Positions 44,497 through 55,991 of a stretch of 64,000 bases of DNA are shown here, piece after piece (position 1 is the first letter of the stretch; every line of letters begins with the position of its first letter). The notes under the pieces were generated by a model. That model did not search any database, had not been told where the DNA came from, and saw nothing but the letters and a program-made list of their open reading frames with translations. The translations under genes were made by a program, and so were the position numbers. The DNA comes from Sordariomycetes sp. S80-01Y (Eukaryota > Ascomycota > Sordariomycetes): positions 186,001 to 250,000 of the forward strand of contig JAXQJY010000024.1 in assembly GCA_037042185.1 (NCBI GenBank), written 5' to 3'.

Positions 44497-46344
44497 ATGA
44501 GCTTGGACATCGAAAAGGTTGAGCAGCCGAGGGTGCCCAGCGACATCTCCGACTCCTCGTCAGACCACTCCTCCGGCCCTGCATCGCCGTACCATCTGGA
44601 GCCGATCCGCACCAACCGCTCCGCTCGCAGCGCAACCCAGCGCCGACTTGATGGCACCGACTACCTGACCAACCTCGAACACGCTCTCACGCCGGATCCC
44701 GAGGCGGATGGCATAACGCACATCCGCACGGCTGCCAGTGCGGCGACGTCTACGGCGAGTCGACCGCCGGACTTTGAGGTCATCTTTGAGGAGGGCGATC
44801 CAGAGAACCCAAGGAACTGGCCGCTCTGGTACAGGGTGTGGTGTCTGTTCTGCGTGGCTATCACGGGATGGATCACCGTACTCTACAGCACGAGCTACTC
44901 GAGCTCAACCCCAGGATTGATGGAGGAGTTCGGCACGAGCACCACCGTGACGACCTTGGGTCTGACAACGTATCTCCTCGGTCTGGCGACGGGCAGCATC
45001 GTCCTTGCGCCGTTGAGTGAATTCTTCGGTCGACAGAAGGTCTACCTTGTCTGTCTACTGTGCTGGGCCGTGCTCGTCGTCCCCAGCGGCGTTGCCAAGA
45101 ACTTTGAGACCATCCTGATCTCGCGATACTTCTGCGCCTTCTTCGGCGCCGTCATGATCGCCAACTCGCCCGGGACCGTCGTTGACCTGGCTCACCCCGA
45201 CTACCTCGCCTTCACCCTGTCCATGTGGAGCATCGCGCCCATGAACGCGCCCAGCACGGGCGGCATCATCGGCGGTTTCGTCTTCCAGTTCCTCGGCTGG
45301 CGTTGGAGCAACTGGATCATTCTCATCGGCGGAGGCGCGGCAATCTGCATGATGGCCACCTGCAAGGAGACGTACGGCCCCGTCATCCTGCGAAGAAAGG
45401 CGGCGAGGCTGAGGAAGGAGACGGACGACCCGAGGTGGTGGTGTCAGTACGACAGTCGGTCGAGCACGTGGAGCGTCCTGAAGACAAACCTCTCCCGGCC
45501 CTTCATCTTGGCGGCAACGGAGCCGATCCTGTGGTTCATGAACATTTGGGTTTCGTTGGTCTACGGCGTCTTGTACTTGTGCTTCGTGGCTTACCCCGTC
45601 GTTTTCTCGCAGCACCGCGGATGGGGCCCGGGCATCGCTGGATTGGCGTTCGTGGGCGTTGCGGTCGGGACTTTGATTGCCATCTTCGGTGAGCCGTTGA
45701 TCAGGAAATACATCAACCGCCAGCCAGCAGATCCCGCCACTGGAAAGCCGCCCCCTGAAGCTACGGCCCTGGTCATGGCAGTGGGCGGAATCCTCACGCC
45801 GCTTGGCCAGCTCGGCTTCTCCTGGACCTGCCTGCCAACAAGCATCCATTGGTCCATCCCCATCCTCTTCAGCATTCCCTTCAGCGTCGGCAACACCATC
45901 ATCTTCATCTACGGCGCCAACTACCTCGCCGGCGCCTACGGCATCTACTCGGCCTCGGCGCTCTCATCCAACGCCGTCATCAGGTCTGTCTTCGGCGGGA
46001 CGCTGCCCCTCGCGGGACCCATGATGTACAGCGCCCTCACGCCGCAGTGGGCCGGTACCCTGCTGGGCCTGATCGAGGTAGCCATGATCCCAATCCCGTT
46101 CGTGTTCTGGAAGTACGGCGCCAAGATCCGCAGCAAGAGCAGGGTCATCAGGCAGCTGAGGGAGGACCAGGAGAGGATCGATGCGAAGAGGGCGAGGTGG
46201 CAGGCCAAGCTGGAGCGGAGGGCTGAGCGCGAGGGGATGCAGGGGGTTGTGAGTCCGATTGAGGAGAACGAGGCGGAAGATACGGAGAAGACTGTCGGCG
46301 CCCAGGAGACCATCGCGACGGCGACGACTACTAAGGAGTCGTGA
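44497..46344 (+). CDS. DHA1-type MFS transporter (drug/polyamine:H+ antiporter)
   Basis: A single exon gives 615 aa from the ATG at 44497. The N-terminal 100 residues are Ser-rich and disordered; then NPRNWPLWYRVWCLF marks the start of TM1, as in fungal Tpo/Flr-like DHA1 proteins. Motif A appears as LAPLSEFFGRQKVYLVC, and the TM5 region as SIAPMNAPSTGGIIGGFVFQFLGWRW. The long central loop (TYGPVILRRKAARLRKETDD) and basic C-terminal coil (RVIRQLREDQERIDAKRARWQ) are usual for the group. It exports drugs, polyamines or toxic acids at the plasma membrane. It lacks introns, unlike the four ACS permeases, and is probably unrelated to the metabolic block. Confidence 0.88.
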   Translation: MSLDIEKVEQPRVPSDISDSSSDHSSGPASPYHLEPIRTNRSARSATQRRLDGTDYLTNLEHALTPDPEADGITHIRTAASAATSTASRPPDFEVIFEEGDPENPRNWPLWYRVWCLFCVAITGWITVLYSTSYSSSTPGLMEEFGTSTTVTTLGLTTYLLGLATGSIVLAPLSEFFGRQKVYLVCLLCWAVLVVPSGVAKNFETILISRYFCAFFGAVMIANSPGTVVDLAHPDYLAFTLSMWSIAPMNAPSTGGIIGGFVFQFLGWRWSNWIILIGGGAAICMMATCKETYGPVILRRKAARLRKETDDPRWWCQYDSRSSTWSVLKTNLSRPFILAATEPILWFMNIWVSLVYGVLYLCFVAYPVVFSQHRGWGPGIAGLAFVGVAVGTLIAIFGEPLIRKYINRQPADPATGKPPPEATALVMAVGGILTPLGQLGFSWTCLPTSIHWSIPILFSIPFSVGNTIIFIYGANYLAGAYGIYSASALSSNAVIRSVFGGTLPLAGPMMYSALTPQWAGTLLGLIEVAMIPIPFVFWKYGAKIRSKSRVIRQLREDQERIDAKRARWQAKLERRAEREGMQGVVSPIEENEAEDTEKTVGAQETIATATTTKES

Positions 46345-46463
46345 GCGATGCGGTCCCACAAGAGCTTGTTGCAACAGCGCGCGTTTGATCTTACATGGTT
46401 CGGAGTTTGGTTGCTGCCATTCATCATATGTCGTAAAAGTAATTTCTTAATCGAACCAACATC

Positions 46464-46814
46464 TCAAGAGCCGATCGCCTTTCGCAGTGTCTCGAGGATG
46501 CTGTCAGCACGTGCTTGGCCCTCGCAGCCAACGTCGTCGATGACAACCGTCTTATCGCGCGACTTGAGTCCCCGGGCGAGCTGCAATCTTGACTTTGGCA
46601 TCCTCAGCGTGTCGCCCAAAACATCAATGACGGCTTTGTTTGCCTCTCCTTCCTTTGCCTGAGCCGAGACGCAGAGATTGACTGCCGTTTCGGTGACGGC
46701 GGTGATGCCTTCGCGATTCTTGTGCGCCCCGGGCTTGACGTGCAGTTGGATGTGAATGGAGTGGAGGGAAGGCTTCTTGGCCGACGTGACCAATCGAACG
46801 GCGGTCGAGGCCAT
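46464..46814 (-). CDS. DUF167/UPF0235 (YggU-like) protein
   Basis: A single exon gives 116 aa. The whole protein matches the DUF167 fold: HIQLHVKPGAHKNREGI, then VNLCVSAQAKEGEANKAVID, VLGDTLRMPKSRLQLARG and KSRDKTVVI. Human C15orf40 and bacterial YggU are homologues; the biochemical function is not established. It is convergent with the DHA1 gene (119 bp between stops). Confidence 0.9.
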   Translation of the reverse strand: MASTAVRLVTSAKKPSLHSIHIQLHVKPGAHKNREGITAVTETAVNLCVSAQAKEGEANKAVIDVLGDTLRMPKSRLQLARGLKSRDKTVVIDDVGCEGQARADSILETLRKAIGS

Positions 46815-47671
46815 GGCGAACGTGAGCCTCGAGAGTATCAAAGGTAATAGTTGGCGAACAACACTTGTCCAGCCCTGCTGAGCTGCAAGTCACGCAGGGC
46901 TGAAGCCCCGGCCACCAATCATCGGGTCCTGGCCCTCTTACATAGGAAACGTGAAGGCAGCCTACCCTCGCCAATAGTTAGGGCTCTGACGGTCGCCCGT
47001 GAAACAAAATGGTTTGATTTGTACAGAGAATGGTCTATCATGTCAATAGAAATACTGGGCACAAAAGGGCTGGATTGGTGTGACTATCTTGACAAAAGCA
47101 AAAGCTAGTATGGCGAGGGTGAGATTCGAGAGTCATGGCGGCATTGCTGCACTGAAAGCCACCAGAATGAGCCAAATTCCATGCAACAAGATGGAGACAA
47201 CAATCGTCTCAAAGTTCGGCTACAGAATCTTCAACTGTTGCTGATAATTGACTCGCTGTATGAGGTACTCGGGCTTGACCTGATGCTGCGGCCGATACCT
47301 TGGTAGGCTGAGATGAGGCTCTTTGGCAAGGCAAGGGTCAGGATCGATCCACGAAGCGGCATGTATGTCATGACCTCACGTCGCGCCCGTAGCCTCGAGA
47401 CGATCGACAGTCGACCGTTGCTGATGGTGAGAAAAGGGGCAGCCGTGAGAGATCGACGCGAGCCGAGTCCCTGCATCGGGAGTGGTGACGCGACCAATTT
47501 CAGCGTGGGGCCACCACTCTAGAGTACTGCAGCACACCACCATATATGCCCGTACCTTAAGTGACGTTCCCATCCGCACCTCGACTTTTGATCAGAGCCT
47601 TCGCCTCGCGACCCCCAACCGCACGCACGCGACACCATGTGCTCGACCCCGACATCGTCCTGATCCCTCGC
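46815..47671. other. Divergent spacer, DUF167 / HAD-RGG gene
   Basis: 857 bp with no coding signal. A shared promoter region is likely. Confidence 0.4.
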
Positions 47672-49491
47672 ATGCTGTCCCTCCGCACCCCTCGCCTGAG
47701 CCTCATTTCAAGAACCATGGCTTCGGCGTTCAGCGTCCTCGGCAACGCGGCGTCCGCCCCAAGCAGCGCCGGCTACCACGCCCAAACCAACGGCGCGAGC
47801 CACAACGCGACAGCCCCTTCGAGATCCGAATTCACCGTCACCGCGCTGAACCGATGGTCGGTTGCGAACAAGAAGCTGCCTCCCGTGGACAAGATCCGCG
47901 CCCTGCACGTCTACGACTTTGACAACACCCGTACGCGACTCCCGATGCTTGCCGCAGTGTCTTTCAGCTGTCAGCTAACCATTTGCACTCAGTCTTCAAA
48001 ACCCCCCTCCCCAACCCATCGTTATGGCAAGGCAACACCGTCGGCCAGCTCTCGAACCCCGACATCTTCACCAACGGCGGCTGGTGGCATGACCCTTGCA
48101 TCCTCAGCGCGACCGGCGGCGGCGTCGAAATCGAGGAGCCACGCGCATGGGAGGGCTGGTGGAACGAGAAGATTGTCGAGCTCGTCCGCCTCTCCATGAA
48201 ACAGTCCGACGCTCTGACCGTCCTCCTCACCGGCCGCTCCGAGAAGAACTTCAGCGGCATCGTCAAGCGAATCGTTGCGAGCAAAGGCTTGGAGTTCGAC
48301 ATGATTGGCCTCAAACCGCTCGTCAGTCCGAGCAACCAGAAGTTCCAGAGCACGATGCACTACAAGCAGATATTCCTCAACGATCTGATGGAAACGTACA
48401 GGCATGCCGAAGAGATCAGGATTTATGAAGATCGTCCCAAGCACACCAAGGGCTTCAGGGACTTTCTGGCCGAGTACAACCGTAGGCAAGGTATGAACCC
48501 GACCAGAGGACAGTTGACGGCCGAGGTCATTCAGGTGGCCGACCAGTCAACAACGCTGGATCCCGTCATGGAAATTGCCCAAATCCAGTTGATGATCAAC
48601 CAGCACAACGATGCTGTGGTCAAAGAAGGCAAGTCCAAGAAACAGCTCTACCTCAAGAAGACCACCTTCTTCACCAGCTACATGCTTGAGAAAGCCGACA
48701 GGGAGCGGCTCCTCGCCGTAGCGAACATCCAGTCTTCGAAGAACGAAAGCCTCAACATTCAGGGCAGCAACGTCGTCATCACCCCTCGCCCACCGAGCCA
48801 GCAGATCCTCGACAAGGTCGGCGGCATGGGTGCCAAGATGTCATGGCGGGTGATAGCTATCGGGAACTGGCAGGACAAGGTATGGGCCGCGTTGCTGGAA
48901 CCGGTTCCACGCCATGCCCCGTACCACGTTGAAAACGCCAAGCCTTGGGTTGTGCTGGCCGTTCGCAAGGGGTCAAAACCGGTGGAGGCAAAACACATCA
49001 AGAAGTGGGACACGCTACCCGAGGACCAGTCCTTTGTGTTCGAAACGACTGTTGGGGAGCGTGTGGTCATGCGTATCGACACAGAGGGCGATGATCAGGA
49101 GAATCGAGGCCAGAATAAACGGAAGCACCCGGGTGACGAGAGTGACTTCACGTCCAAAGCCCCCAACGGACGCCACGACTCAAGAGGCTACCACACCTCT
49201 GCCGGTCGCGGCGGTGGCCGCGGTGGCCGTGGGCGAGGAGACCGTGGCAACCAAAAGGGCGGTCGCGGACGCGGACGTGGCCGAGGTGGCCAGCCCCCCT
49301 ACCGCTCCCTCGACGACGTCAACCAGAACCAGGGCGGGTTCAACGCACCCGTTAGTTACGATGATGCATACCCGGCTCTGGGCTCTGGATCCGGAGGCAA
49401 GGGAAACCGAGGTGGGAACAACGGAGGCAGTCAGGGCCGGCCTTTGGGTGGTCAATCGTCTGGTGGACAGGATCTCCAGAACTACTACTGA
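47672..49491 (+). CDS. HAD-domain protein with C-terminal RGG tail (Swiss-Army-Knife RNA-repair HAD type)
   Basis: Exons are 47672-47930 and 47993-49491, giving 585 aa. The 62-nt intron splits the catalytic motif; splicing restores HVYDFDNTLFKTPLPN, the HAD motif I (DxDxT, Asp82 and Asp84). Motif II is VLLTGRSEKNF and a late acidic motif is RIYEDRPKHTKGF. These, with the WWHDPCIL segment, match the fungal HAD_SAK family described with 'Swiss Army Knife' RNA-repair proteins. The C-terminal 120 residues are Arg/Gly-rich (GRGGGRGGRGRG and related), typical of RNA binding. The inferred role is a phosphatase acting on RNA ends, but this is untested. An alternative ATG at 47717 would remove an Arg/Ser-rich leader that could be a mitochondrial presequence. 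Confidence 0.78.
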
Positions 49492-49544
49492 AGAGGTCAA
49501 GGTTCCGGACAAACTGCTCATGACGAACAGATCCGATCTAATAA

Positions 49545-49572
49545 CAAGAAGAAGAAGAAGAAGCAGAAGAAG
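49545..49572. repeat. AAG microsatellite
   Basis: Six uninterrupted AAG units followed by an interrupted continuation (CAGAAGAAGG), in the 3' flank of the HAD-RGG gene. Confidence 0.8.
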
Positions 49573-49598
49573 GCGCGACAGACACCGTCGTAGTCCCA

Positions 49599-49930
49599 TC
49601 AATGACTCAGGGTCTCGTACCGGGCGAAAGATATACCCATTACAAGGAGTACCGTCCGGTTGCTATTTTCGCTACGGTCTCGATAATTTAGGGCTTTGGA
49701 GTCATCGAGATAGCCGTTGAGGCCAAGCTCTCTGACAGCGGCAAGAATCCAGTCATACCAACGGCAGATCTCGACACCGCAGACCAAGGGGTAAGCCTCG
49801 CGGCTGAGACCGTCACGACGATCAAGGGATAGCCCCCGGGCGACGCCACAGCGGTGAGCCAGTTCGGTCCTCAGAGGGGCACCACCCAAAAGATCAAACT
49901 CGTCGCCAAAACGATCATCTCGGATAGAGC
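49599..49930 (-). CDS. Unrecognised ORF, possible 3' exon or gene remnant
   Basis: A minus-strand frame runs from a possible acceptor (AAACAG before 49930) to a TGA at 49599-49601. The roughly 110 residues look protein-like: RDDRFGDEFDLLGGAPLR, LDRRDGLSREAYPLVCG, ICRWYDWILAAVRELGLNG. Third codon positions are mostly C/T. No ATG lies in this frame upstream before a stop, so it would need an upstream exon. The adjacent frame at 49931-50060 (Ser/Thr/Asn-rich) is also open but out of phase. I recognise no family. It could be a small gene downstream of eIF2B epsilon, an old fragment or chance. Confidence 0.3.
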
Positions 49931-50210
49931 CTGTTTAATGGAGCCATTGTTGGTGTTGAAGCGATTATTTATCTTGGTGCTATTCGTGGCAGTGCGCCTC
50001 CCCTCAGGAGTATGCCCCTCAACGTCGGATGTTGATGCTGATGGCTTGTATTTACTCAATTTGCGTCATGGGCGGCGCTTGGGCGCAAACGGCTCTGTAC
50101 TTTTGACGTTGATACCTAGTAGTAGTTCTATAACAGGAGTGCCGCGGTTACGACCAGCGATAATTGAGCACTGTCTTGACCTCATTACCAGTTTCATTTA
50201 CCGGACCAAG

Positions 50211-52486
50211 CTACTCGGAGTCGCTATCGTCTTCATCGCTATCCTCCTCGTCCGCATTCTCCAGCCACTCAACCAACACCCTACACTTGTCCTTCAGCGT
50301 GGTCATGCCCTCTCCCTCGACAGCCCTCTCATCCTCCCACCAGCCCGTGATGCCCTCCTCCTCGAGAATGTCCAGCGCATAAAGCTGCTGCAGCAGCGCC
50401 GCCAGCAGGACACCTGCCCTGCCCATCTCCATCCCCTTGACGTGTTGGAGGGCTTTCTGCAGGAAGAGTATGAACTCGATCTGCTCCGGCTCCTCGCCCG
50501 CGACGCCCACCTCCGCTACGAACTTGGTAGCGCCCTGGCGTGCGGTGAGAGCCTTCTCTGCAGCCTTTGCCGGCTCGAGCGATCCGTGCTCAGGGAGTGT
50601 GAGCTCGGCGGCGCGGCGGGCGAAGGCCGTCGCCACGGCCTTGCGCATCATGGAGTCGGATGCGTCGTTGGCGAGGCGGAGGCCCATGAATTCGAGCTTG
50701 GCGGAGTCGAAGTCTCCCGACTCGGCGCGGAGGGCGTCGACGAGACCGTGGACTGCATCTGTGTGGAAGCCGGCGCGGCCTGAGGAGTCGTCCGAAGCGA
50801 ACGAGGATAAGCGCGAGCGCTCGGTATTGGTGGTCTGGAAGCCGTCGTCTGAGTCCTCGTCGGAATCGACGTCCGATGCGAGTGTCGAGACCGAGGAGGT
50901 CGAAATGTTGGCGTTTGCGAGGGAGTAGATCAGGGTTTTCTGGAGCTGCGAGGGATCCTCTTCGTCGAAATCGTCGTCGTCTTCGTCGACGAAGGTGGCT
51001 GCGTTTGTGGAGGAGCCGAGGAGGCCTGCATCTTTTGTGAGGGGCTGCCCGGAGGAGTTGACAGTTGATATAACAGCCCCGTCGGAGAGTTTGATGTTGT
51101 CGGAGACGTGGACATTGAAGGACAGCAAGACACCCGACGAGATGTCGCAGTTCTTGCCAACGATGGCGTCGTCGGCAACAATTGACTGCGATATCCTGGT
51201 GCCGTCCTCGATCGTGACGTCGTCCCAGATAAAGCAACTATCCAGTTGGACGTTGTTCCCGATCTTACACCTTTGCCCAATGATGCTGCGTGTGATGTTG
51301 CTTCCGGCGCCGACGGTTGTGCCCTTTGCCACGAACGATTCTTGCACCACGGCATCAGCCGCGATCGTCGCGCTCAGCTCCAGCGCACCTGTGCCCTCCA
51401 GAGCATATGACTCCTTCGAATCGCTTGTCGTGCCTGGCACCAGCGGGAAGCTGAGACCATCCAACATGTCCTTGCACACGGCGTCGTACTGCTGCAGGTT
51501 GTTGGCCCTGGCGCAATACCCATCCTCCAAGATCTCAGTATAGATCATCTTGCCGTTGAGCTCCCAATCCTTCAGAACACCATGTAAGAAGTTTCTTCGT
51601 GGCAGCTCGTAATCAAATCCTTCTGTCCATAGCGCCAGTACTTCCGCTGTGCAAATATCAATTTGAGGGTCGATCAGGTCGGCTCGCAAGTCGAAATCGG
51701 TAGCCAGCTCATCCGGGATCGCAGGGTCGAGGCTCAGGTAATGATCGCTCTGCAACGGGTGCATCTCGTCATAATGCAACACTCGTTGCGTCTTGTTGTC
51801 GACCACAAATAAGGGCGTGATCCCTTTGCTCTGCGTCCTACAGCCCTCCCCTTCAGCACTTCTCAAAACCATCGTCATGATGTTCGCCGCGCTCTCCTCT
51901 CTCCGCTTCCTATGCCTGGCAAGAGCTCCATCCAGCCGTAGATTCGAGACCAGATCGCCGTGTACTATCAGGAAGTCGCCGTCGACGAGGGAGCGCTTGT
52001 CCATATCACGAAGAACGTCGCCGACGGAGCGCGCGCCTGCTACACGGACGAACTGCACGACGCTGAACGGGGAGGAGCGCGATGTTGTGGCCCAGCGGGA
52101 GCGAGAAACGTACTCCTCTACCCTCTCGGTGTGAGCGCCACAGTAGATAAAGACTTCCGAGACACCGTTGAGGGCGAGGAATTCGAAGGTGTGGTCGATT
52201 AGGGGGCGGTTTCCCAGGGGGAGGAGGCACTGCACACCAATGCGTTAGAATCGAGCTGTGTTTCTCCTCTAGGCATTCGGCAACGTACTCTTGGTTTCTC
52301 GACACTGAAGGGGCGGTATCGGTCCTGGAACGAGTCGGCGAGCACCTGAATCTGTCAGTCCCTCCCACGACGGTCTGCCCCGCGATGCGCGCAACTCACC
52401 ACAGCCTGCAGTGCATCTTCCGTTTTACTCTCGGACTTGGACTTCTTGCCCTTTGCACCGCTGGCGCTCTTGGCCTTTGACGACAT
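50211..52486 (-). CDS. GCD6: Translation initiation factor eIF2B epsilon subunit (catalytic GEF subunit)
   Basis: Exons (5' to 3') are 52486-52400, 52345-52289 and 52229-50211, giving 720 aa with introns of 54 and 59 nt. The Lys/Ser-rich N-terminus is followed by the nucleotidyltransferase-like domain; splicing restores FSVEKPRCLLPLGNRPLIDHTFEFL in two adjoining pieces, matching EKPRVLLPL of other eIF2B epsilons. Left-handed beta-helix hexapeptide repeats occupy about residues 330-450 (SIIGQRCKIGNNVQ, SIVADDAIVGKNCDI). An acidic linker (DEDDDDFDEEDPSQL) precedes the C-terminal W2/HEAT domain with its aromatic/acidic box (GWWEDERA, ADEEDSDEDDSDSE). The protein catalyses GDP-GTP exchange on eIF2 within the decameric eIF2B complex in the cytosol. 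Confidence 0.95.
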
Positions 52487-55400
52487 TGTGGGCTGTTGTG
52501 CTTAGGGAAGAAGCCAGGAGGAGCGGTACTTGGAGAAGGCTGGCTAAGCGCCGATCGTCGTGGTAGTGAGTCAAAGCCTTGGAGGAATTTCTCTCCGGAC
52601 CACACCGAGGTGAGACGCGGGGCACCGCGGGGCATGACGTGATGTGCTTGCTACCCTGCACCTCGGCCTAGGGAGATGGACGAGTACCTGACCATGTTGA
52701 GTTGTTACTTGTTTCTTGCAGTAGTGCCTGGAGCTATGAATGCTGCATTGACATCGATGGGTTGTACAAGCGGTATTGTGTATTTCGGGCTCTACTTTTT
52801 CCCTGTGACTGGTTGGGTGGGAAGAGCGTGTTTGCACTTTGGCCAGCACGATGTATCATTCTGTTGACACGCCATTGGTAGCCCTGAGAAAGTGACAAAT
52901 ACGAAACAAGTTACAGGTAGCAGGTAGTTCTCTCACGGAGGCCTTGTCCGCCTACATCACGAAATTGAGGAGACAACATCTGACACAGCAGGTCAGGGTC
53001 GAGACCTCCCAATTGGAATGGAGGATGCCACGAATTAATGAGATATAACGTGGTTCCGGTCTCCGAGGCCGCGATGCAAAGACACGTCTCAGGATGAAGC
53101 AATTCTCCATGCTTCTTCTTTGCCGAAAGTCACACTAAGAGACATATGCGTCTATGCGCAGATGTCTCATCACGATTGAGAGGGAGGCGGGAATGTGCAT
53201 GCAAGCATCACATGGTCACTAAAAAGTGTTGGTCTCAGCTGGCAGGCCAGGATCGAGGCATTTCTCCGAGGTTTCCAACATCTCGGAGTGTGCGAGACAT
53301 TGGTGGCTTGATGAAGCTAAGCGCATGCGCGCGCGGGCTGCTCCCGCTGACCCCAACTGCGAGACTGAGCACGCACATGTCCCTAGACAGCTTAGCTGGA
53401 TGAATCCATTTCGATGACTGACAAACGATGAGACCGGCGAGTTTAGAGTCTAAGCCAAAGCCCAAGGCATACAACAGCCGCATCTTTTCCAGAGTAAGGT
53501 CAATCTCACGATAACAGAAGGCTTGGAGACCATATTCGCCAAATAGGTTATGTTCAACGACTCCGCAATACCAACGGCTCTCTTGCTGGTCGGAATGTGT
53601 TCAAACTCCTCGGGGCTCATGCGCGAGCGGGAGGTAGTGCCCGTGGTACAGTGGTTGAAACATCGCCATGTGGCATGATTGTGCTCACCCAGCGGGCCGG
53701 ACTGCACCCTGAACGATCAGTGGCAGCCCAGCGCCCCTGCAAGACTGTATGGGAAGACAACACTAGATGAACTTGGCTTTACCCTGCCTAGGAATTCTGC
53801 CATGTGGTTCGGCACCGACTCTCTGGGAGGCACCAGCGATGTGGAGCCTGGATGGGTGTGATGGGTCGACTTCATGGCCGCGCAGGTGGATGACCCCTGA
53901 GTTTCCGGACTATCGAATGCCAAAGGGGGTAGAGAGGGATGCTTGACTCAGAGTTCTGGGGGCGTCGTGGCTTGCATCCTGACCCATGACGAGCTGAGTG
54001 AATGATGCCGTCCCAGTGAAAAGTTAGAACCGCCAGTCCGAAGAGGCAAAACCCGACGCATCGTCAGACACGAGCAACGGGCTAACACGAAAACTGCAGC
54101 CAGGGAGCATCGTAATCGGCCGCGTCAATAGTTGGGCAGTATAAGCCGCGCCTAGTCGCTGATAACCTTTTCATATCGAGGAGGAAATAGGCTCAGTCCG
54201 AATCAGGGAAAAGGCTCGCCGCGATCCGTCCATAGATCTGGTAGCGCTGCTGAAAATCGTGCACAATGCAGGCATTTGTTATTGGTGGCCCACGGATACC
54301 CGGCCGGAGAGAAAAAGGGACAGTGCACTTTGCGCAGCCTCTGATTCGCTGGAAGGACACATTTTACCATCACCTTCGCATCTGCAGCACGCTGCTTCGG
54401 CCCTACACGCCTCGCTAGTGACCCAGGGATGAGGTCGTATTGCAGGCTGTTCTCACATGCGGCGCCGAGAGTGGAACGACGTCCCGGTCCTCCTGGACCC
54501 CCGGGATCTAACAGGGCCCTCCTTTGGGGCATGCTCAGGGTTCGTGCTCCTGGTTCCGAGATTTCTGTGGCGAACAAGCCTCGTAATTGACGGTCGTCTT
54601 GGGCACAGCCATGCTGGCCATGCTGGACCTTGTGTGTGTGGCGCTGCTGAAGCCCCAGGTGTCGCTCGTCACCCAAAGCCAAACCGCCAGGCCTCGCATC
54701 GAGCTGGCGGCGCTATTGAATGGGATGTGAAGAGGCTTGACGATGGCAGAGCTGCTTGGCCCAATTCGGAGGAGGGCGGCCGATGCTGCAATGCAAGTGC
54801 GTTGAGGAATGCGCCATGCGGTCTCTCAGCTGGCGACATGGGCAGTGGGGGTGCTTTCTTCCCTGCGTCGGCTCTGACGGACACTGGTGAGGTCTGACGG
54901 CCGGCTTTGTTGGGTGAAGCAGAGCTGCCAGCGGTGCTGGACGGCCAGCGAACAGAAAGAAGGCCGCTTCAGGCACGGCGCGCCGGGGCTTCGCACATCC
55001 GGCCTACCTTAGTAGGCATCTCCAGGCCTCTCCACGGTAAGGACGTCGTAAGAGTTCAGATGGACGGGACGGTGGGTGGATGCGGCCATCGACGGCCACT
55101 GAAGTGCAGTCAGTGCCAGACAGATGCAGCAGGAGCAACGGCAGCAGCAACGGCAGCAGGAAGGAACAACCAGGACCGGCTGCTGCGCTGCGGTACGCTT
55201 CCCGAGGAATTGCGGGCAATTCCAGTGACAATTCTCTCAAAATTGGGGACCGAGGGTGGCTTGTTTTTTCCTTTCGCAATTGTCCGAGAGCCTGGGCTCG
55301 CCAGCTGCCAGTGGTCTTTCTTCCTTTTTTAGTCGTTTCCGCCAGGTATGTGCTCCGTAGGTACTCCGTGCCAAGTACCAAAGCTTGGCCTCGCTCGCTG

Positions 55401-55991
55401 ACCTCCGAATCGTTCTTGCCGGTGCTGTTGGCGGGGCGGCGCCTTTTATGGAGCCGCATCTTGCATCTGCCCAATCACACCTCGCATCGAGGATCTCCTT
55501 CACTGGATGAGCGAATGTCCCAGCGCTCCTAACGGACAACGCCCAGATCAAATTATCCGTTCAACTCCACGACCTCATTCTTCCATCTCGTCTTTCCAGC
55601 CTCCAGCCCAGTCGCTAAACCCTCCTTCGCACTATCGCACATCGCGTCTCATCGTCGTCGCGGCTCCCTCCATTGTTTCTGGCGGTACATACGACTCTTT
55701 AGTAAATACGCCGCGACCTTCCAACCACTTCATCGGACCACATACGTAACTCTCAACTCGTCGAGGACCTCGGCCTCTATTCACACCAGATAACAGCCCC
55801 GAGGGAACCGCCATTGCCATCGCGTGGTCGCAGAGACTTAATTTATTTACTATTATCTCGACGAAGCGATCTCGCATTTGCTTACAATATCGGCGCACCG
55901 GCTCGAGATAAGCCTCAGTAGCCTGCGCACCCTGCGCAACGCCCCTCTCGGCTCGAGTCTCAAGCATCTGGGGAAATCGGGGGCGGCCACC
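52487..55991 (+). other. Intergenic, 3.5 kb, upstream region of SKN7
   Basis: No reading frame with a recognisable domain was found on either strand. The segment at 55540-55700 is pyrimidine-rich, with the run TCGTCGTCGCGGCTCC, and probably belongs to the SKN7 promoter/leader. Short imperfect CAG/CAACGG repeats occur near 55122-55160. Confidence 0.5.
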
